Shown piece by piece: positions 1 through 8,434 of a DNA stretch of 64,000 nucleotides. The first letter of the stretch is position 1. Every line of letters begins with the position of its first letter. The DNA is from HLUCCA09 sp038745585 (GTDB lineage: Bacteria > Pseudomonadota > Alphaproteobacteria > Rhodobacterales > Rhodobacteraceae). The position numbers and the translations under genes were made by a program. Where the stretch lies: positions 434,001-498,000 of the forward strand of contig JBCDLH010000001.1 in assembly GCA_038745585.1 (NCBI GenBank), given 5' to 3'. The notes beneath the pieces were generated by a model. That model was given only the letters and a program-made list of their open reading frames with translations. It ran no database searches and was not told the DNA's origin.

Positions 1-106
1 CCAATTGCAAAGCCCACGACCCTCTGCAATGGATGCGATCACGAGGATCTACTTGGGTGCGTTGGCGTCCTCAATTTCTGCGCCTGCGCTGTAACTGGAG
101 GCTAAT

Positions 107-289
107 ATGAAAAAAGTCGCTCTCGCCGTTGCGCTTTCGGCCGCCGCGTCCACCGCTTTCGCAGGTGGCCTCGACGAGCCGATTGTGGAGCCGGAAATCA
201 TCGTCGAAGAGACCGGAACCGCCGGCGCCATCCTGGTGCCGCTGCTCGTTCTGATCCTGATCGGCGCAGCTGTGGCCGCATCTGACTGA
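107..289 (+). CDS. Small secreted or membrane protein, function unknown
   Basis: A 60-residue protein. Residues 1-19 look like a Sec signal peptide (MKK start, hydrophobic core, AFA-GG cleavage site). A short acidic stretch rich in Glu, Pro and Val follows, and then a hydrophobic segment at about residues 41-57 that could be a second membrane anchor. The start is supported by a GGAGG element a few bases upstream (93-97), and a perfect terminator hairpin follows the stop, so this looks like a monocistronic gene. I recall similar short proteins near hemH in Rhodobacterales but no known role. It is convergent with hemH. Confidence 0.7.
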   Translation: MKKVALAVALSAAASTAFAGGLDEPIVEPEIIVEETGTAGAILVPLLVLILIGAAVAASD

Positions 290-315
290 TCGTCGACGCA
301 CCCCCAGCGAATGAA

Positions 316-340
316 AAAGGCGGGGCTTGGCCCCGCCTTT
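316..340 (+). terminator. Rho-independent terminator after the small protein gene
   Basis: An 8-bp GC stem GGCGGGGC/GCCCCGCC with a TTG loop is flanked by AAA and TTT, giving an 11-bp stem. It sits between two convergent genes and could serve both strands. Confidence 0.8.
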
Positions 341-393
341 GTCTGTTCGGAATAGCGTTTTCAACGCAATGGGCACCGTTGCCCCACCGGGGA

Positions 394-1515
394 TCATCCG
401 CCCTCGGCCGTCGCGATCCAGCCTTTGAGGTTGTCGTCGATGATCTTTGAGAGCGCGGCGATGTGCGCCTCGTCGTCATTCAGGCAAGGAATGTAGCTAA
501 AGTCCTCGCCCCCGGCCTCCTCGAAGCTCTCGCGGATCTCTTCGTTGATCTCTTCGAGCGTTTCGATGCAGTCAGCCGAGAAGGCGGGCGCGCAGACCGC
601 GATCCGCTTTTTGCCAGCCTCTGCTAGCCGCGCAACTTCCTCGACGGTGTACGGCTTAAGCCATTCCTCGGGCCCAAAGCGGCTCTGGAACGTCGTCACG
701 ATCTTATCGTCCGCCCAGCCGAGACGTTCCTTGAGGAGCCGCGTCGTCTTCTGGCACTGGCAATGGTAGGGATCGCCCTCCATAAGATACCGCTTCGGCA
801 CTCCGTGATAGGAGCAGACGAGCACGTCCGGCTCCTGCTCTAGGCCGGCATAGGCGCGCTCGATCGACTGCGCAAGCGCGTCGATATACATCGGCTCTTC
901 GTAGTAAGGCTCGACGATGCGGGAGATCGGCTGCCACTTCTCCTTCATGAGGGCGCGAAAGAACTGATCGTTCGCGGTGGCCGATGTCGCGCCCGCATAA
1001 TGCGGGTAGAGCGGGAAGAATAGGATCTTGCGACACCCCGCTTCGACCATCTCGCGCACCTTTGAGACCGTCGACGGGTTGCCGTAGCGCATGCAGAAAT
1101 CGACCATGACGTCGGCGCCGTGCCGCGTTTCCATCTCCGCTTTGATCTTGGCGGTCTGCGCCTTGGTGATCGTCATAAGAGGACTCTCGCCGTCTGTCTC
1201 GTTCCAGATCGACTTATAAGCCTCGCCCGACGAAAACGGGCGTTTCGTCAGGATCACAAGCTGCAGGAGCGGCTGCCAGATGAAGGGCGAGTAGTCGATC
1301 ACGCGGCGGTCGGAGAGAAACTCGTTGAGATAGCGGCGCATCGACCAGTAATCGTAGTTGTCTGGCGTCCCGAGATTGGCCACGAGAACCCCGATCTTGG
1401 CCGGCTTCACCCGCGGGTGATCGCGCGGCAGATGCGCGCCGGCGTCCGCAGCGGACTTTCTCTGAGGCGCCAGGGCGACGGCGACGGGCTTTGACGTGGC
1501 GTTTGCATCCAGCAT
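394..1515 (-). CDS. hemH: Ferrochelatase
   Basis: This enzyme inserts Fe2+ into protoporphyrin IX in the last step of haem synthesis. The 373-residue product has the family hallmarks: VLVANLGTPD near the N-terminus (about residues 44-53), the Q..RFG..EWL..Y block, the substrate-side SYHGVP motif containing the conserved His, and APAFSADCIETLEEI with the conserved Glu. The N-terminus is 30-40 residues longer than many homologues, so a downstream start is possible. It is convergent with the small protein gene and upstream of a methyltransferase on the same strand. In a phototroph the haem branch competes with bacteriochlorophyll for the same porphyrin precursor. Confidence 0.96.
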   Translation of the reverse strand: MLDANATSKPVAVALAPQRKSAADAGAHLPRDHPRVKPAKIGVLVANLGTPDNYDYWSMRRYLNEFLSDRRVIDYSPFIWQPLLQLVILTKRPFSSGEAYKSIWNETDGESPLMTITKAQTAKIKAEMETRHGADVMVDFCMRYGNPSTVSKVREMVEAGCRKILFFPLYPHYAGATSATANDQFFRALMKEKWQPISRIVEPYYEEPMYIDALAQSIERAYAGLEQEPDVLVCSYHGVPKRYLMEGDPYHCQCQKTTRLLKERLGWADDKIVTTFQSRFGPEEWLKPYTVEEVARLAEAGKKRIAVCAPAFSADCIETLEEINEEIRESFEEAGGEDFSYIPCLNDDEAHIAALSKIIDDNLKGWIATAEGG

Positions 1516-1581
1516 GGCGGCGTCCTGTGGGTGATCGGATAAGCAAGCGTGCCCTGAGAGATAAAGGCGATGCGCGCGCGG

Positions 1582-2418
1582 TCAATCCTTCGGCCCAGGC
1601 AGCGGCCTCTCCTCCGCGCCGAGGGCATCGGCCAGGCGCTCTGTCGCCGAGCCCGGGCGGAGCGCCTTTGGCTGGCCGGGCCCGGGCGCCCAACCTGTCA
1701 GATAGATCACGTCGAAGGAGGCCGAGACGCGGCCGCCCGCAAGCGCACAGCTCTCGGCATAGAGCGCCGCGGCCCGCGGAAAGAGCGCCCGCGGCGGGAT
1801 CTTGCGGTGCCGCGTGGCGAGCGCGTTCGTCTCGCCCATCGCGCGCAGATCCGTCATCAGATGCAGCGCGGTGGCATAGCTCGCGGCAACGGGCGCGGCA
1901 TCGGCGACGGGCAAAGCAAAGCCCGCCCGTTGGACGAGCCCGCCGAGGTCGCGGATTTCGCCCATCGGAGCGACGCGCGGCGACAAGCCGCCCGAGATCT
2001 CCGCCTCCGCCTGTGCCAACACCCGGCGCAGCGGTGCGAGCGTCTCACCGCCCAGCGCCGCGCCGAGAAAAAGCCCGTCTGGCCGCAGCGCCCGACGGCA
2101 TTGGACAAGCTGGCCAACCGGGTCGTCGGCCCAATGCAGCGCGAGCGCGTGGAGCACCAGATCGTGCGCACCCTCTTCGAGATCGAGGACAGCCGCATCG
2201 GCGACATGCCGCGCTTCGGGCAAAAACTGTGCCCAGAGCTCGGGGAAACCGGATACAACGGCAATGTCCGTAAACGTCCTGTTAACCTCTATCAGCCTTT
2301 GCTGGACCTCGGTGAAGACCGCGCGGTGGAGGAAGTCCGCCATGCCGCCTTGGCGGCGGCGCGCGCGGTTGCGGTGCAGAGCCAAGGCGTGGCGGTCGGT
2401 CAGCGTCGGAGTGCTCAT
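1582..2418 (-). CDS. SAM-dependent methyltransferase-fold protein, NDUFAF5/BioC-like
   Basis: A class-I methyltransferase-like protein of 278 residues. The N-terminal block around residues 1-30 (LTDRHALALHRNRARR, then DFLH) is typical of the alphaproteobacterial NDUFAF5-like group. Next come a degenerate SAM-binding half, the LVLHALALHWADDP motif and LRPDGLFLGAALGGETL. Mitochondrial NDUFAF5 hydroxylates a complex I arginine; whether this bacterial relative does so is inference. The chosen ATG (MSTPT) avoids overlap with the divergent comF start at 2438. An in-frame ATG at 2460 is also open but would run into comF. Confidence 0.8.
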   Translation of the reverse strand: MSTPTLTDRHALALHRNRARRRQGGMADFLHRAVFTEVQQRLIEVNRTFTDIAVVSGFPELWAQFLPEARHVADAAVLDLEEGAHDLVLHALALHWADDPVGQLVQCRRALRPDGLFLGAALGGETLAPLRRVLAQAEAEISGGLSPRVAPMGEIRDLGGLVQRAGFALPVADAAPVAASYATALHLMTDLRAMGETNALATRHRKIPPRALFPRAAALYAESCALAGGRVSASFDVIYLTGWAPGPGQPKALRPGSATERLADALGAEERPLPGPKD

Positions 2419-2437
2419 GGCCGGGAGGTAGGCGCAG

Positions 2438-3163
2438 ATGGGCATGTTGAACACCCTCATCGACGTTGTCTATCCGCCGCACTGCCTCTCCTGTGGCGGG
2501 ACGGTGGGCGCAGGCGGTGGGCTTTGCGGGGCGTGCTGGCGCGAGGCACAGTTTCTCGGCGGGACGCGCTGCGATCTTTGTGGCGTACCGCTGCCAGGCG
2601 ACACGGCGGCAGCCCCGCTGATCTGCGACGCGTGCGCCCGGGTCGAGCGGCCATGGAGCGCCGGCCGCGCCGCACTTGCCTATGATGGAACCGGACGCAA
2701 GCTCGTTCTCGCGTTGAAGCACGGCGACCGGACGGACCTGCCCCGCGCGGCGGCTGGCTGGATGCTGCACGCGGCCGGCGATCTCGTCACGCGGGACATG
2801 CTCGCCGCGCCGGTGCCCCTCCACTGGTTTCGTCTCTTCCGCCGCCGCTATAACCAATCCGCCCTGCTGGCCGCAGAGGTTGCCCGGCAAGCAGGGCTCT
2901 CTTGGTGCGCAGATCTTCTGCAGCGTAAGCGGGCCACGCCGAGCCAAAAGGGCAAGAGCCACGAGGCGCGCTTTGCCAACCTGGCCGAGGCGATCACGGC
3001 GCACCCAAAGCGACAGGGCCAAATCCCTGGTCGCACGATATTGCTGATCGACGATGTGATGACGTCGGGCGCGACCCTCGGCGCCTGTGCCGACGCCTGC
3101 CTCCGCGCCGGTGCGCGCGACGTCCGCATTCTGGTACTGGCGCGGGTGCTTCGAGATACATAG
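2438..3163 (+). CDS. comF: ComF family phosphoribosyltransferase-like protein
   Basis: The product is 241 residues. The N-terminal third carries four Cys pairs typical of the ComF zinc-binding double-wing region (CLSCGG, CGACW, CDLCG, CDAC). The C-terminal half is a type I phosphoribosyltransferase fold with the PRPP-binding motif ILLIDDVMTSGATL near residues 205-218 and the RRRYNQS element. ComF is needed for DNA uptake in naturally competent species, but homologues are widespread in non-competent Rhodobacterales where the role is unclear. It is divergent from the methyltransferase, with only 19 bp between start codons, so the two share a very short promoter region. Confidence 0.92.
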   Translation: MGMLNTLIDVVYPPHCLSCGGTVGAGGGLCGACWREAQFLGGTRCDLCGVPLPGDTAAAPLICDACARVERPWSAGRAALAYDGTGRKLVLALKHGDRTDLPRAAAGWMLHAAGDLVTRDMLAAPVPLHWFRLFRRRYNQSALLAAEVARQAGLSWCADLLQRKRATPSQKGKSHEARFANLAEAITAHPKRQGQIPGRTILLIDDVMTSGATLGACADACLRAGARDVRILVLARVLRDT

Positions 3164-3191
3164 ATGAAAGGGCTGTTGAGATGGAGGATCC

Positions 3192-3452
3192 ATGCAGCCT
3201 GTCGAAATCTATACCTCGCCGCTTTGCGGCTTTTGCCATGCCGCGAAACGCTTGCTGACGTCAAAGAACGTGGCCTTTTCGGAGGTCGACATCTCACGCG
3301 AGCCGGAACGTCGGTCGGAGATGATGGGGCGTGCCGGCGGGCGGCACACTGTCCCGCAGATCTTCATCGGGACGACCCACGTGGGCGGATGTGACGATCT
3401 CTTCGCGCTAGAGCGTTCGGGAAAGCTTGATCCCCTCCTTGCGGGCCCCTGA
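3192..3452 (+). CDS. grxC: Glutaredoxin 3
   Basis: A dithiol glutaredoxin of 86 residues that reduces protein and glutathione mixed disulfides. The active site reads CGFC (in SPLCGFCHAAKR, residues about 12-15) instead of the usual CPYC, but both cysteines are present. The glutathione-binding TVPQIFI with its cis-Pro and the GGCDDL motif are intact. The GGAGG RBS lies 5-10 bases upstream. It is 3 bp from the following nitrilase gene, an arrangement (grxC, nitrilase, marR) common in Rhodobacterales. Confidence 0.95.
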   Translation: MQPVEIYTSPLCGFCHAAKRLLTSKNVAFSEVDISREPERRSEMMGRAGGRHTVPQIFIGTTHVGGCDDLFALERSGKLDPLLAGP

Positions 3453-3455
3453 GGA

Positions 3456-4319
3456 ATGCGCGCAGCACTCGTACAGCTCAACGCGTCCGACGATCCGGCC
3501 GAGAACTTGCCACGGACCGCGGCGCTCGTCGCTGAGGCCGCTGACCAGGGCGCGCAATTTGTGCTGACGCCGGAAGTTACGAATTGTGTCTCAGGCTCGC
3601 GCACGCATCAGCGCGCGGTGCTTCAAAGCGAAGCGGAGGACGAGACCCTCGCCGGTCTGCGCGGCGCGGCGGCAACGCACGGGATCTGGCTGCTGATCGG
3701 TTCGCTCGGGCTCAAGCTGCCGGGCGAGGACCGGTTTGCCAACCGGTCTTTCCTGATCGACCCCGAGGGTACGATCGTCGCGCGCTACGACAAGATCCAT
3801 ATGTTCGACGTCGATATCTCCGAGAGCGAAACCTACCGCGAGTCGGAGGCCTATCGCCCCGGTGACAGCGCGGTCGTGGCCGAGGCGGGCTTTGCCAAAA
3901 TCGGCATGACGATCTGCTACGACGTGCGCTTTGCCTATCTGCACCGGGCCCTAGCCCATGCTGGCGCGGAGATCCTGACCGTGCCCGCCGCCTTTTCGAC
4001 CGTTTCTGGCGCCGCGCATTGGCAGACGCTCTTGCGCGCGCGGGCCATCGAGACCGGCGCATGGGTCCTCGCTCCGGCGCAAACCGGACAGCACCGCGTG
4101 TCCCGCGGGCGGCCGCGCGCAAGCTATGGGCATAGTCTGGCTGTCAGCCCGTGGGGCGACATCGTCGTCGATGCCGGGACAGGCCCGGGCGCGTTCTGCT
4201 TTGAGATGGATCTGGGCGCCGTGGCTGACGCGCGCTGTCGCATTCCGGCGATCCACCACGACCGCGCCTTTGCCGCACCCGGCCTGCCCTTATCGCAAGC
4301 GCGCCACACCCGCGCATGA
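3456..4319 (+). CDS. Carbon-nitrogen hydrolase, Nit1/Nit2-like amidase
   Basis: A nitrilase-superfamily enzyme of 287 residues. The Glu-Lys-Cys triad is visible: Glu in LTPEVTN (near 36), Lys in YDKIHMFDV (near 114) and Cys in MTICYDVRF (near 153). The YDKIHMFDV and ICYDVRFAYL blocks resemble the Nit1 group, which removes deaminated glutathione as a repair activity. The neighbouring glutaredoxin gene fits a glutathione link, but the substrate is inferred. Its stop overlaps the start of the MarR gene (ATGA), so the two are translationally coupled. Confidence 0.9.
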   Translation: MRAALVQLNASDDPAENLPRTAALVAEAADQGAQFVLTPEVTNCVSGSRTHQRAVLQSEAEDETLAGLRGAAATHGIWLLIGSLGLKLPGEDRFANRSFLIDPEGTIVARYDKIHMFDVDISESETYRESEAYRPGDSAVVAEAGFAKIGMTICYDVRFAYLHRALAHAGAEILTVPAAFSTVSGAAHWQTLLRARAIETGAWVLAPAQTGQHRVSRGRPRASYGHSLAVSPWGDIVVDAGTGPGAFCFEMDLGAVADARCRIPAIHHDRAFAAPGLPLSQARHTRA

Positions 4320-4756
4320 GCGAACAGACCGACAGCCTCGCCGTTGCGCTCTTTTCCGAAGTGTTCACGGCAGACCAGTTGGCGCGCAATCGGCTTACCA
4401 AAGCGCTGCCCAAGGGGATGGAGATCAGCCATCTTGCAGTGCTCAATCATCTCGCGCGGATCGACGCGGAGCGGACGGCGGCACAGCTGGCTTCGGCGTT
4501 TAATCTGACGCGGGGCGCGATGTCGAATACACTGACAAAGCTCGAACGCGCGGGATACATCCATGTCCGCCCCGATTGGGACGACGCGCGGCGAAAATTC
4601 GTCGGTATCAGCCCGGCCGGGCGGCGCGCGCGGGACACAGCGATCGCCGCCGTCTCGCCGATCATCGCGCAGATCGTCGAGGAGATCGGGCCCGAGCGTG
4701 TGCGCGCGGCACTCCCCGTTTTGCGCGAGTTGCGCGAGCGGCTCGGGGCGGGGTGA
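4316..4756 (+). CDS. MarR family transcriptional regulator
   Basis: A winged-helix regulator of 146 residues. The recognition region RTAAQLASAFNLTRGAMSNTLTKLERAGYIHVRPDWDDARRKFVGISPAGRRA is a textbook MarR DNA-binding domain (helix-turn-helix at about 55-85, wing at 88-101). It overlaps the nitrilase gene by four bases, so it is probably the last gene of the grxC operon. The ligand and targets are not apparent from the sequence. It ends 6 bp from the convergent ubiG stop. Confidence 0.9.
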   Translation: MSEQTDSLAVALFSEVFTADQLARNRLTKALPKGMEISHLAVLNHLARIDAERTAAQLASAFNLTRGAMSNTLTKLERAGYIHVRPDWDDARRKFVGISPAGRRARDTAIAAVSPIIAQIVEEIGPERVRAALPVLRELRERLGAG

Positions 4757-4762
4757 GCCGAT

Positions 4763-5527
4763 TTAGGCGGGCTTTGTTGCTGCCACGACGTAATTTACAT
4801 CGAGATCGGTCTCCGAGAGCGCCCATGTCCAGCTCAGCGGCAGAAAGACCATGCCCTTGCGGTCGACTGGTGTGAGCCCTGCGGTTGTCAGGATGGTATC
4901 GAACTCATCGGGACGAATGAACTTCGCCCAGTCATGCGTGCCGCGTGGCAACCAGCGGAGCACGCGCTCGGCCCCGACAATGGCCATGGCATAGGCCTTG
5001 GGCGTCCGGTTGAGCGTCGATCCGAGGAACAAACCGCCGGGCTTCAGCAGACCCGCACAGGTCGTCAGAAACGCCGCTGGATCCAGCACGTGTTCGATCA
5101 CCTCCATCGCGAGCACGATGTCAAAGCGCGCGCCTTCGCCGAGGACAGCCTCTGCAGTGGTCTGACGATAGTCGATCTCGAGCCCCATCAGCGCCGCGTG
5201 CCGCTCGGCGACCGGGATATTGGCCTCCGCTGCGTCGATCCCCGTGACGCGCGCGCCAAGACGGGCCATAGGCTCGGCAAGGAGGCCCCCGCCGCAGCCA
5301 ATATCGATCAGGTCGAGCCCGGCAAAGGGCGTAGGCCCTGAGCGGTCCCGGTCGAACTCAGCCTCGATCTGCCGCGCGATATAGTCGAGCCGCGTCGGGT
5401 TCATCTGATGCAACGGCTTAAACTTGCTCTCCGGGTCCCACCAAGCCTCTGCCATCGCGTCGAACTTGGCGACCTCTGCGGCGTCGATGCTGGAGGTTGG
5501 CCCGGTCTCAGCTCTGGAAGTCGTCAC
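4763..5527 (-). CDS. ubiG: Ubiquinone biosynthesis O-methyltransferase
   Basis: Catalyses both O-methylations in ubiquinone synthesis. The protein has the UbiG N-terminal signature EVAKFDAMAEAWWDPESKFKPLH, the SAM-binding motif LIDIGCGGGLLAEPMARLG, the post-motif MEVIEHV, and the UbiG-specific C-terminal RGTHDWAKF. I place the start at a GTG giving 254 residues, close to the family length; an ATG 84 bases upstream would overlap the divergent iminopeptidase start. A TATATA box lies 48 bases upstream and is palindromic, so it may serve both divergent genes. Confidence 0.95.
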   Translation of the reverse strand: MTTSRAETGPTSSIDAAEVAKFDAMAEAWWDPESKFKPLHQMNPTRLDYIARQIEAEFDRDRSGPTPFAGLDLIDIGCGGGLLAEPMARLGARVTGIDAAEANIPVAERHAALMGLEIDYRQTTAEAVLGEGARFDIVLAMEVIEHVLDPAAFLTTCAGLLKPGGLFLGSTLNRTPKAYAMAIVGAERVLRWLPRGTHDWAKFIRPDEFDTILTTAGLTPVDRKGMVFLPLSWTWALSETDLDVNYVVAATKPA

Positions 5528-5574
5528 GTCTCTCACCCTGCCCGTTTTCCGCGTGGCGCGCTCGCGCCCGCGGC

Positions 5575-5580
5575 TATATA
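5575..5580. promoter_or_regulatory. TATATA box shared by divergent ubiG and pip
   Basis: This self-complementary hexamer lies 8 bases before the pip ATG and 48 bases before the ubiG GTG. For pip the distance is what is expected of a leaderless transcript, and no Shine-Dalgarno sequence is present upstream of the pip start. No good -35 was seen on either strand, so the call is tentative. Confidence 0.4.
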
Positions 5581-5588
5581 GAGCGTGC

Positions 5589-6578
5589 ATGGACAAGTTC
5601 GCATCTCCCAAGAGCGCGTCACAATACCTCTACCCGCCGGTCGACCCGTTCGATCAGCGCACGATGGAGGTCTCGGGCGGCCACCGGCTCTATGTGGAGC
5701 AATGCGGCAATCCCGATGGCCTGCCGGTCATCGTGCTCCATGGCGGGCCGGGCGGCGGCTGTTCGCCCGCGATGCGGCGCTATTTCGACCCGGCCGAATA
5801 CCGCATCATCCTCTTTGATCAGCGGGGCTGTGGCCGGTCGCGCCCCCATGCCAGCGTCGAGGCCAACACGACCTGGGACCTAGTCGAAGACATCGAGGCC
5901 ATCCGCGTCGCACTCGGTATTGAGCGCTGGATGGTGTTCGGGGGCTCATGGGGGGCGACGCTGGCGCTGATCTACGCACAGGCCGCGCCCGACCATGTTG
6001 CCTATCTCGCTCTGCGCGGCGTTTTTTTGATGATGCAGCGCGAACTCAAATGGTTCTACGGGGGTGGCGCGGCCCAGTTCTTTCCCGACCAGTGGGACCG
6101 GTTCACGTCGCTTATTCCCCGCGATGAGCGCGATGACATGATCTCTGCCTACCATCGGCGCTTGTTCTCGGGCGATCGCGGGATGGAAACGCGATTTGCC
6201 CGCGCGTGGACAGCCTGGGAAAACGCGCTTGCCTCGATCAGCCATGAGGGGCCGGGCGGGGACAGCCCAGCCGATTACGCACGCGCCTTTGCGCGGCTGG
6301 AAAGCCACTATTTCCTCAATGGCGGGTTCCTTGAGGCGGATGGGAAGATCCTCCACGATATGCCGCTGATCTCGCACATCCCGGGCACCGTTGTGCAGGG
6401 GCGCTACGATATGATTTGTCCGCCGGCTTCCGCTTGGGAGCTGACGGAGCGGTGGTCTCGCGGCGAGCTCAAGCTGATCGGGATGGCGGGCCACGCGCTC
6501 TCAGAGCCCGGCATCTCGGCCGAGCTTGTGCGTGTGACCAAAGCTGTCGCCCGGCAGGCGGATCGGCTTGGGCTCTAG
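5589..6578 (+). CDS. pip: Prolyl iminopeptidase (alpha/beta hydrolase)
   Basis: Removes N-terminal proline from peptides. The 329-residue protein has the oxyanion HGGPGGG motif (near 53-59), DQRGCGRS (near 79-86), the nucleophile elbow GGSWGATLAL with catalytic Ser (near 120), the family-specific NGGFL block, a late catalytic Asp in GRYDMICPP and catalytic His in AGHALSEPG. The ATG at MDKFASP gives the normal family length; the upstream open frame runs into ubiG. The only nearby promoter-like element is a TATATA box 8 bases before the ATG. Confidence 0.95.
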   Translation: MDKFASPKSASQYLYPPVDPFDQRTMEVSGGHRLYVEQCGNPDGLPVIVLHGGPGGGCSPAMRRYFDPAEYRIILFDQRGCGRSRPHASVEANTTWDLVEDIEAIRVALGIERWMVFGGSWGATLALIYAQAAPDHVAYLALRGVFLMMQRELKWFYGGGAAQFFPDQWDRFTSLIPRDERDDMISAYHRRLFSGDRGMETRFARAWTAWENALASISHEGPGGDSPADYARAFARLESHYFLNGGFLEADGKILHDMPLISHIPGTVVQGRYDMICPPASAWELTERWSRGELKLIGMAGHALSEPGISAELVRVTKAVARQADRLGL

Positions 6579-6636
6579 GTTCATTGCGGCTGTCGCTCGG
6601 AAGTGCTGGCATGCGCCGCGCTAGCCGCCGCCGCTG

Positions 6637-7614
6637 ATGGCCAGCGTTCTGGTCTCGATCATCAACTACCGCACGGCCGAGCTCACGCTGGCCGCTGTCC
6701 AAAGCGTTTTGGCCGATTTTGACGCGAGCCGCACCGCCGACCAATCGTTTGAGGGACAGGTTGTCATCGTCGACAACGCGTCGGGCGATGGCTCTGCTGA
6801 GGTGCTTGCCGACTGGATCGCGGATCAGAAGGTTGTGCCGGTGCGCCTTGTCTGCTCCGAGGTGAACGGCGGGTTCTCTGCGGGCCACAACCTCGGCTTT
6901 GCGAGCGGACGCTCGGAGTATGTCCTCGTGCTGAACTCCGACGCTGAATTGCGCCCGGGTTGCCTCGCCGCGCTCCTCCGCGCGGCAGAGGCAGACCCTG
7001 CGGCGGGCCTCTTTGCGCCGCGGCTCGAAGACGCGGACGCTAGGGTTCAAACGAGCACGTTTCGTTTCCCCTCTGCTGCGAGCGAATTCATCCGCGGCGC
7101 GCAGACCGGGCCCGTGACTGCCGCGCTGCGCCGCTGGGATGTCCCTCTTGGGCCTGCGCCCGACGCGGCCCAAGCCGGGTGGGCGAGCTTTGCCTGTATC
7201 CTCCTGCGGCGGCGGATGATCGAAGAGATCGGCCCGATGGATGCGGGCTACTTCCTCTATTTCGAGGATGTAGAGTTTAGCTTGCGCGCGCGGTGGGCCG
7301 GGTGGCGCCTGGTTCTCGTGCCCGAGGCGCGCGCCGTGCACCATCGCGGCGGGTCTGGCCCGGTCAAGGCGCTGACGGCAGAGCGGGCCCGCCTCCCGCG
7401 CTACTACTATGCGTCGCGCACGCGGTATTTCTACCAGCGCGGCGGGCGGCTTGGGCTGCTTGCGGCCAATCTCGGCTGGGCCTTCGGACGAGGCATCGCA
7501 CAATTGCGGCGCCTCGTGGGTAAGCCTGTGCCGAAGGCTGTGTCGCGTGAGGGGCGCGACCTATGGATCAATGCGCGCGACCCGCTCGGCGCGCCCGTCG
7601 CGCCCGGGGAATAG
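6637..7614 (+). CDS. Family 2 glycosyltransferase
   Basis: A GT-A fold glycosyltransferase of 325 residues. The N-terminal VLVSIINYRTAELT nucleotide-binding strand, VIVDNASGDGS, GFSAGHNLGF and the DxD-like VLNSDAEL motif match the rhamnosyltransferase/WbbL-like GT2 group. The acceptor-side Y-F-x-Y-F-E-D-V-E-F block is present at about 205-214. It begins a three-gene set with a sulfotransferase and a second GT2, with gaps of 4 bp and an overlap, suggesting one transcript that builds a sulfated surface or secreted glycan. The donor and acceptor cannot be told. Confidence 0.9.
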   Translation: MASVLVSIINYRTAELTLAAVQSVLADFDASRTADQSFEGQVVIVDNASGDGSAEVLADWIADQKVVPVRLVCSEVNGGFSAGHNLGFASGRSEYVLVLNSDAELRPGCLAALLRAAEADPAAGLFAPRLEDADARVQTSTFRFPSAASEFIRGAQTGPVTAALRRWDVPLGPAPDAAQAGWASFACILLRRRMIEEIGPMDAGYFLYFEDVEFSLRARWAGWRLVLVPEARAVHHRGGSGPVKALTAERARLPRYYYASRTRYFYQRGGRLGLLAANLGWAFGRGIAQLRRLVGKPVPKAVSREGRDLWINARDPLGAPVAPGE

Positions 7615-7618
7615 CGCC

Positions 7619-8434
7619 ATGGCGCTGCCGGACTTTCTCATCGTAGGGGCGATGAAGTGTGGCACGTCGACCCTCCACGCCCAGCTCGCCGCGCAGCCCG
7701 GCGTCTTTATGACGACGCCGAAGGAGCCCAACTTCTTTTCCGACGACGCCGTCTTTGCCCGGGGGCGGGCCTGGTATGAGGGCCTCTTCGCCGCCGCCAG
7801 GGCTGGCGACCTCAAGGGCGAAGCAAGCACGCATTATACCAAGCTGCCGACCTATCCAGAGACTGTGCCGCGCATGGCGGCCCTGCTCGCGCGGCCAAAG
7901 ATCATCTATCTCGTGCGGGATCGGATGAAGCGCGCGCTCTCGCATTACGCCCATGACTGGACGATGGGCAAAGCGGGCCATGACGCGGAGGCGGCCTTTG
8001 CCACGCATCCGGAATTTGTGGAGTACAGCCGCTACGCGATGCAGGTTGCGCCGTATCTTGATGCTTTTGGGCGGGACCGCGTCCTTGTGGTGCGGACAGA
8101 GGATATGCAGGCCGATCCCCAGGCTCTGCTCTCTCGCGTCGGTGCGTTTCTTGGGCGCGAGGGGTTTTGCTGGCAAACACATGTCGCAGCAGAGAACCGC
8201 TCGATGGATCGCAGCCGTCGCCTGCCCTTTCACGAGTTGCTTGTCGAGAGCCAGATGGCCACGGCGTTGCGGCGGGCCCTCGTTCCGAAACCGGTACGCA
8301 CCTGGATCCGAACGGCCCGCGCGCCGAAACCGCCGCCACAGCTCTCGCCAGGTCTTTCGGCCCGTCTCAAGGCCATCTTTGCCAAAGATCGGGACGACCT
8401 TCAGGCGCTGTTTCCGGGGCAAGAGCTGCTGTGA
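7619..8434 (+). CDS. Sulfotransferase domain protein
   Basis: A PAPS-dependent sulfotransferase of 271 residues. The 5'-phosphosulfate-binding loop FLIVGAMKCGTSTLH is at residues 5-19, and the 3'-phosphate-binding strand IIYLVRDRMKRALSHY is at about 94-109. KEPNFFSDD in between is typical of the heparan/NodH-like group. It starts 4 bp after the first glycosyltransferase stop and its own stop overlaps the GTG of the second one. The acceptor is probably the glycan made by the flanking enzymes (inference from context). Confidence 0.9.
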   Translation: MALPDFLIVGAMKCGTSTLHAQLAAQPGVFMTTPKEPNFFSDDAVFARGRAWYEGLFAAARAGDLKGEASTHYTKLPTYPETVPRMAALLARPKIIYLVRDRMKRALSHYAHDWTMGKAGHDAEAAFATHPEFVEYSRYAMQVAPYLDAFGRDRVLVVRTEDMQADPQALLSRVGAFLGREGFCWQTHVAAENRSMDRSRRLPFHELLVESQMATALRRALVPKPVRTWIRTARAPKPPPQLSPGLSARLKAIFAKDRDDLQALFPGQELL

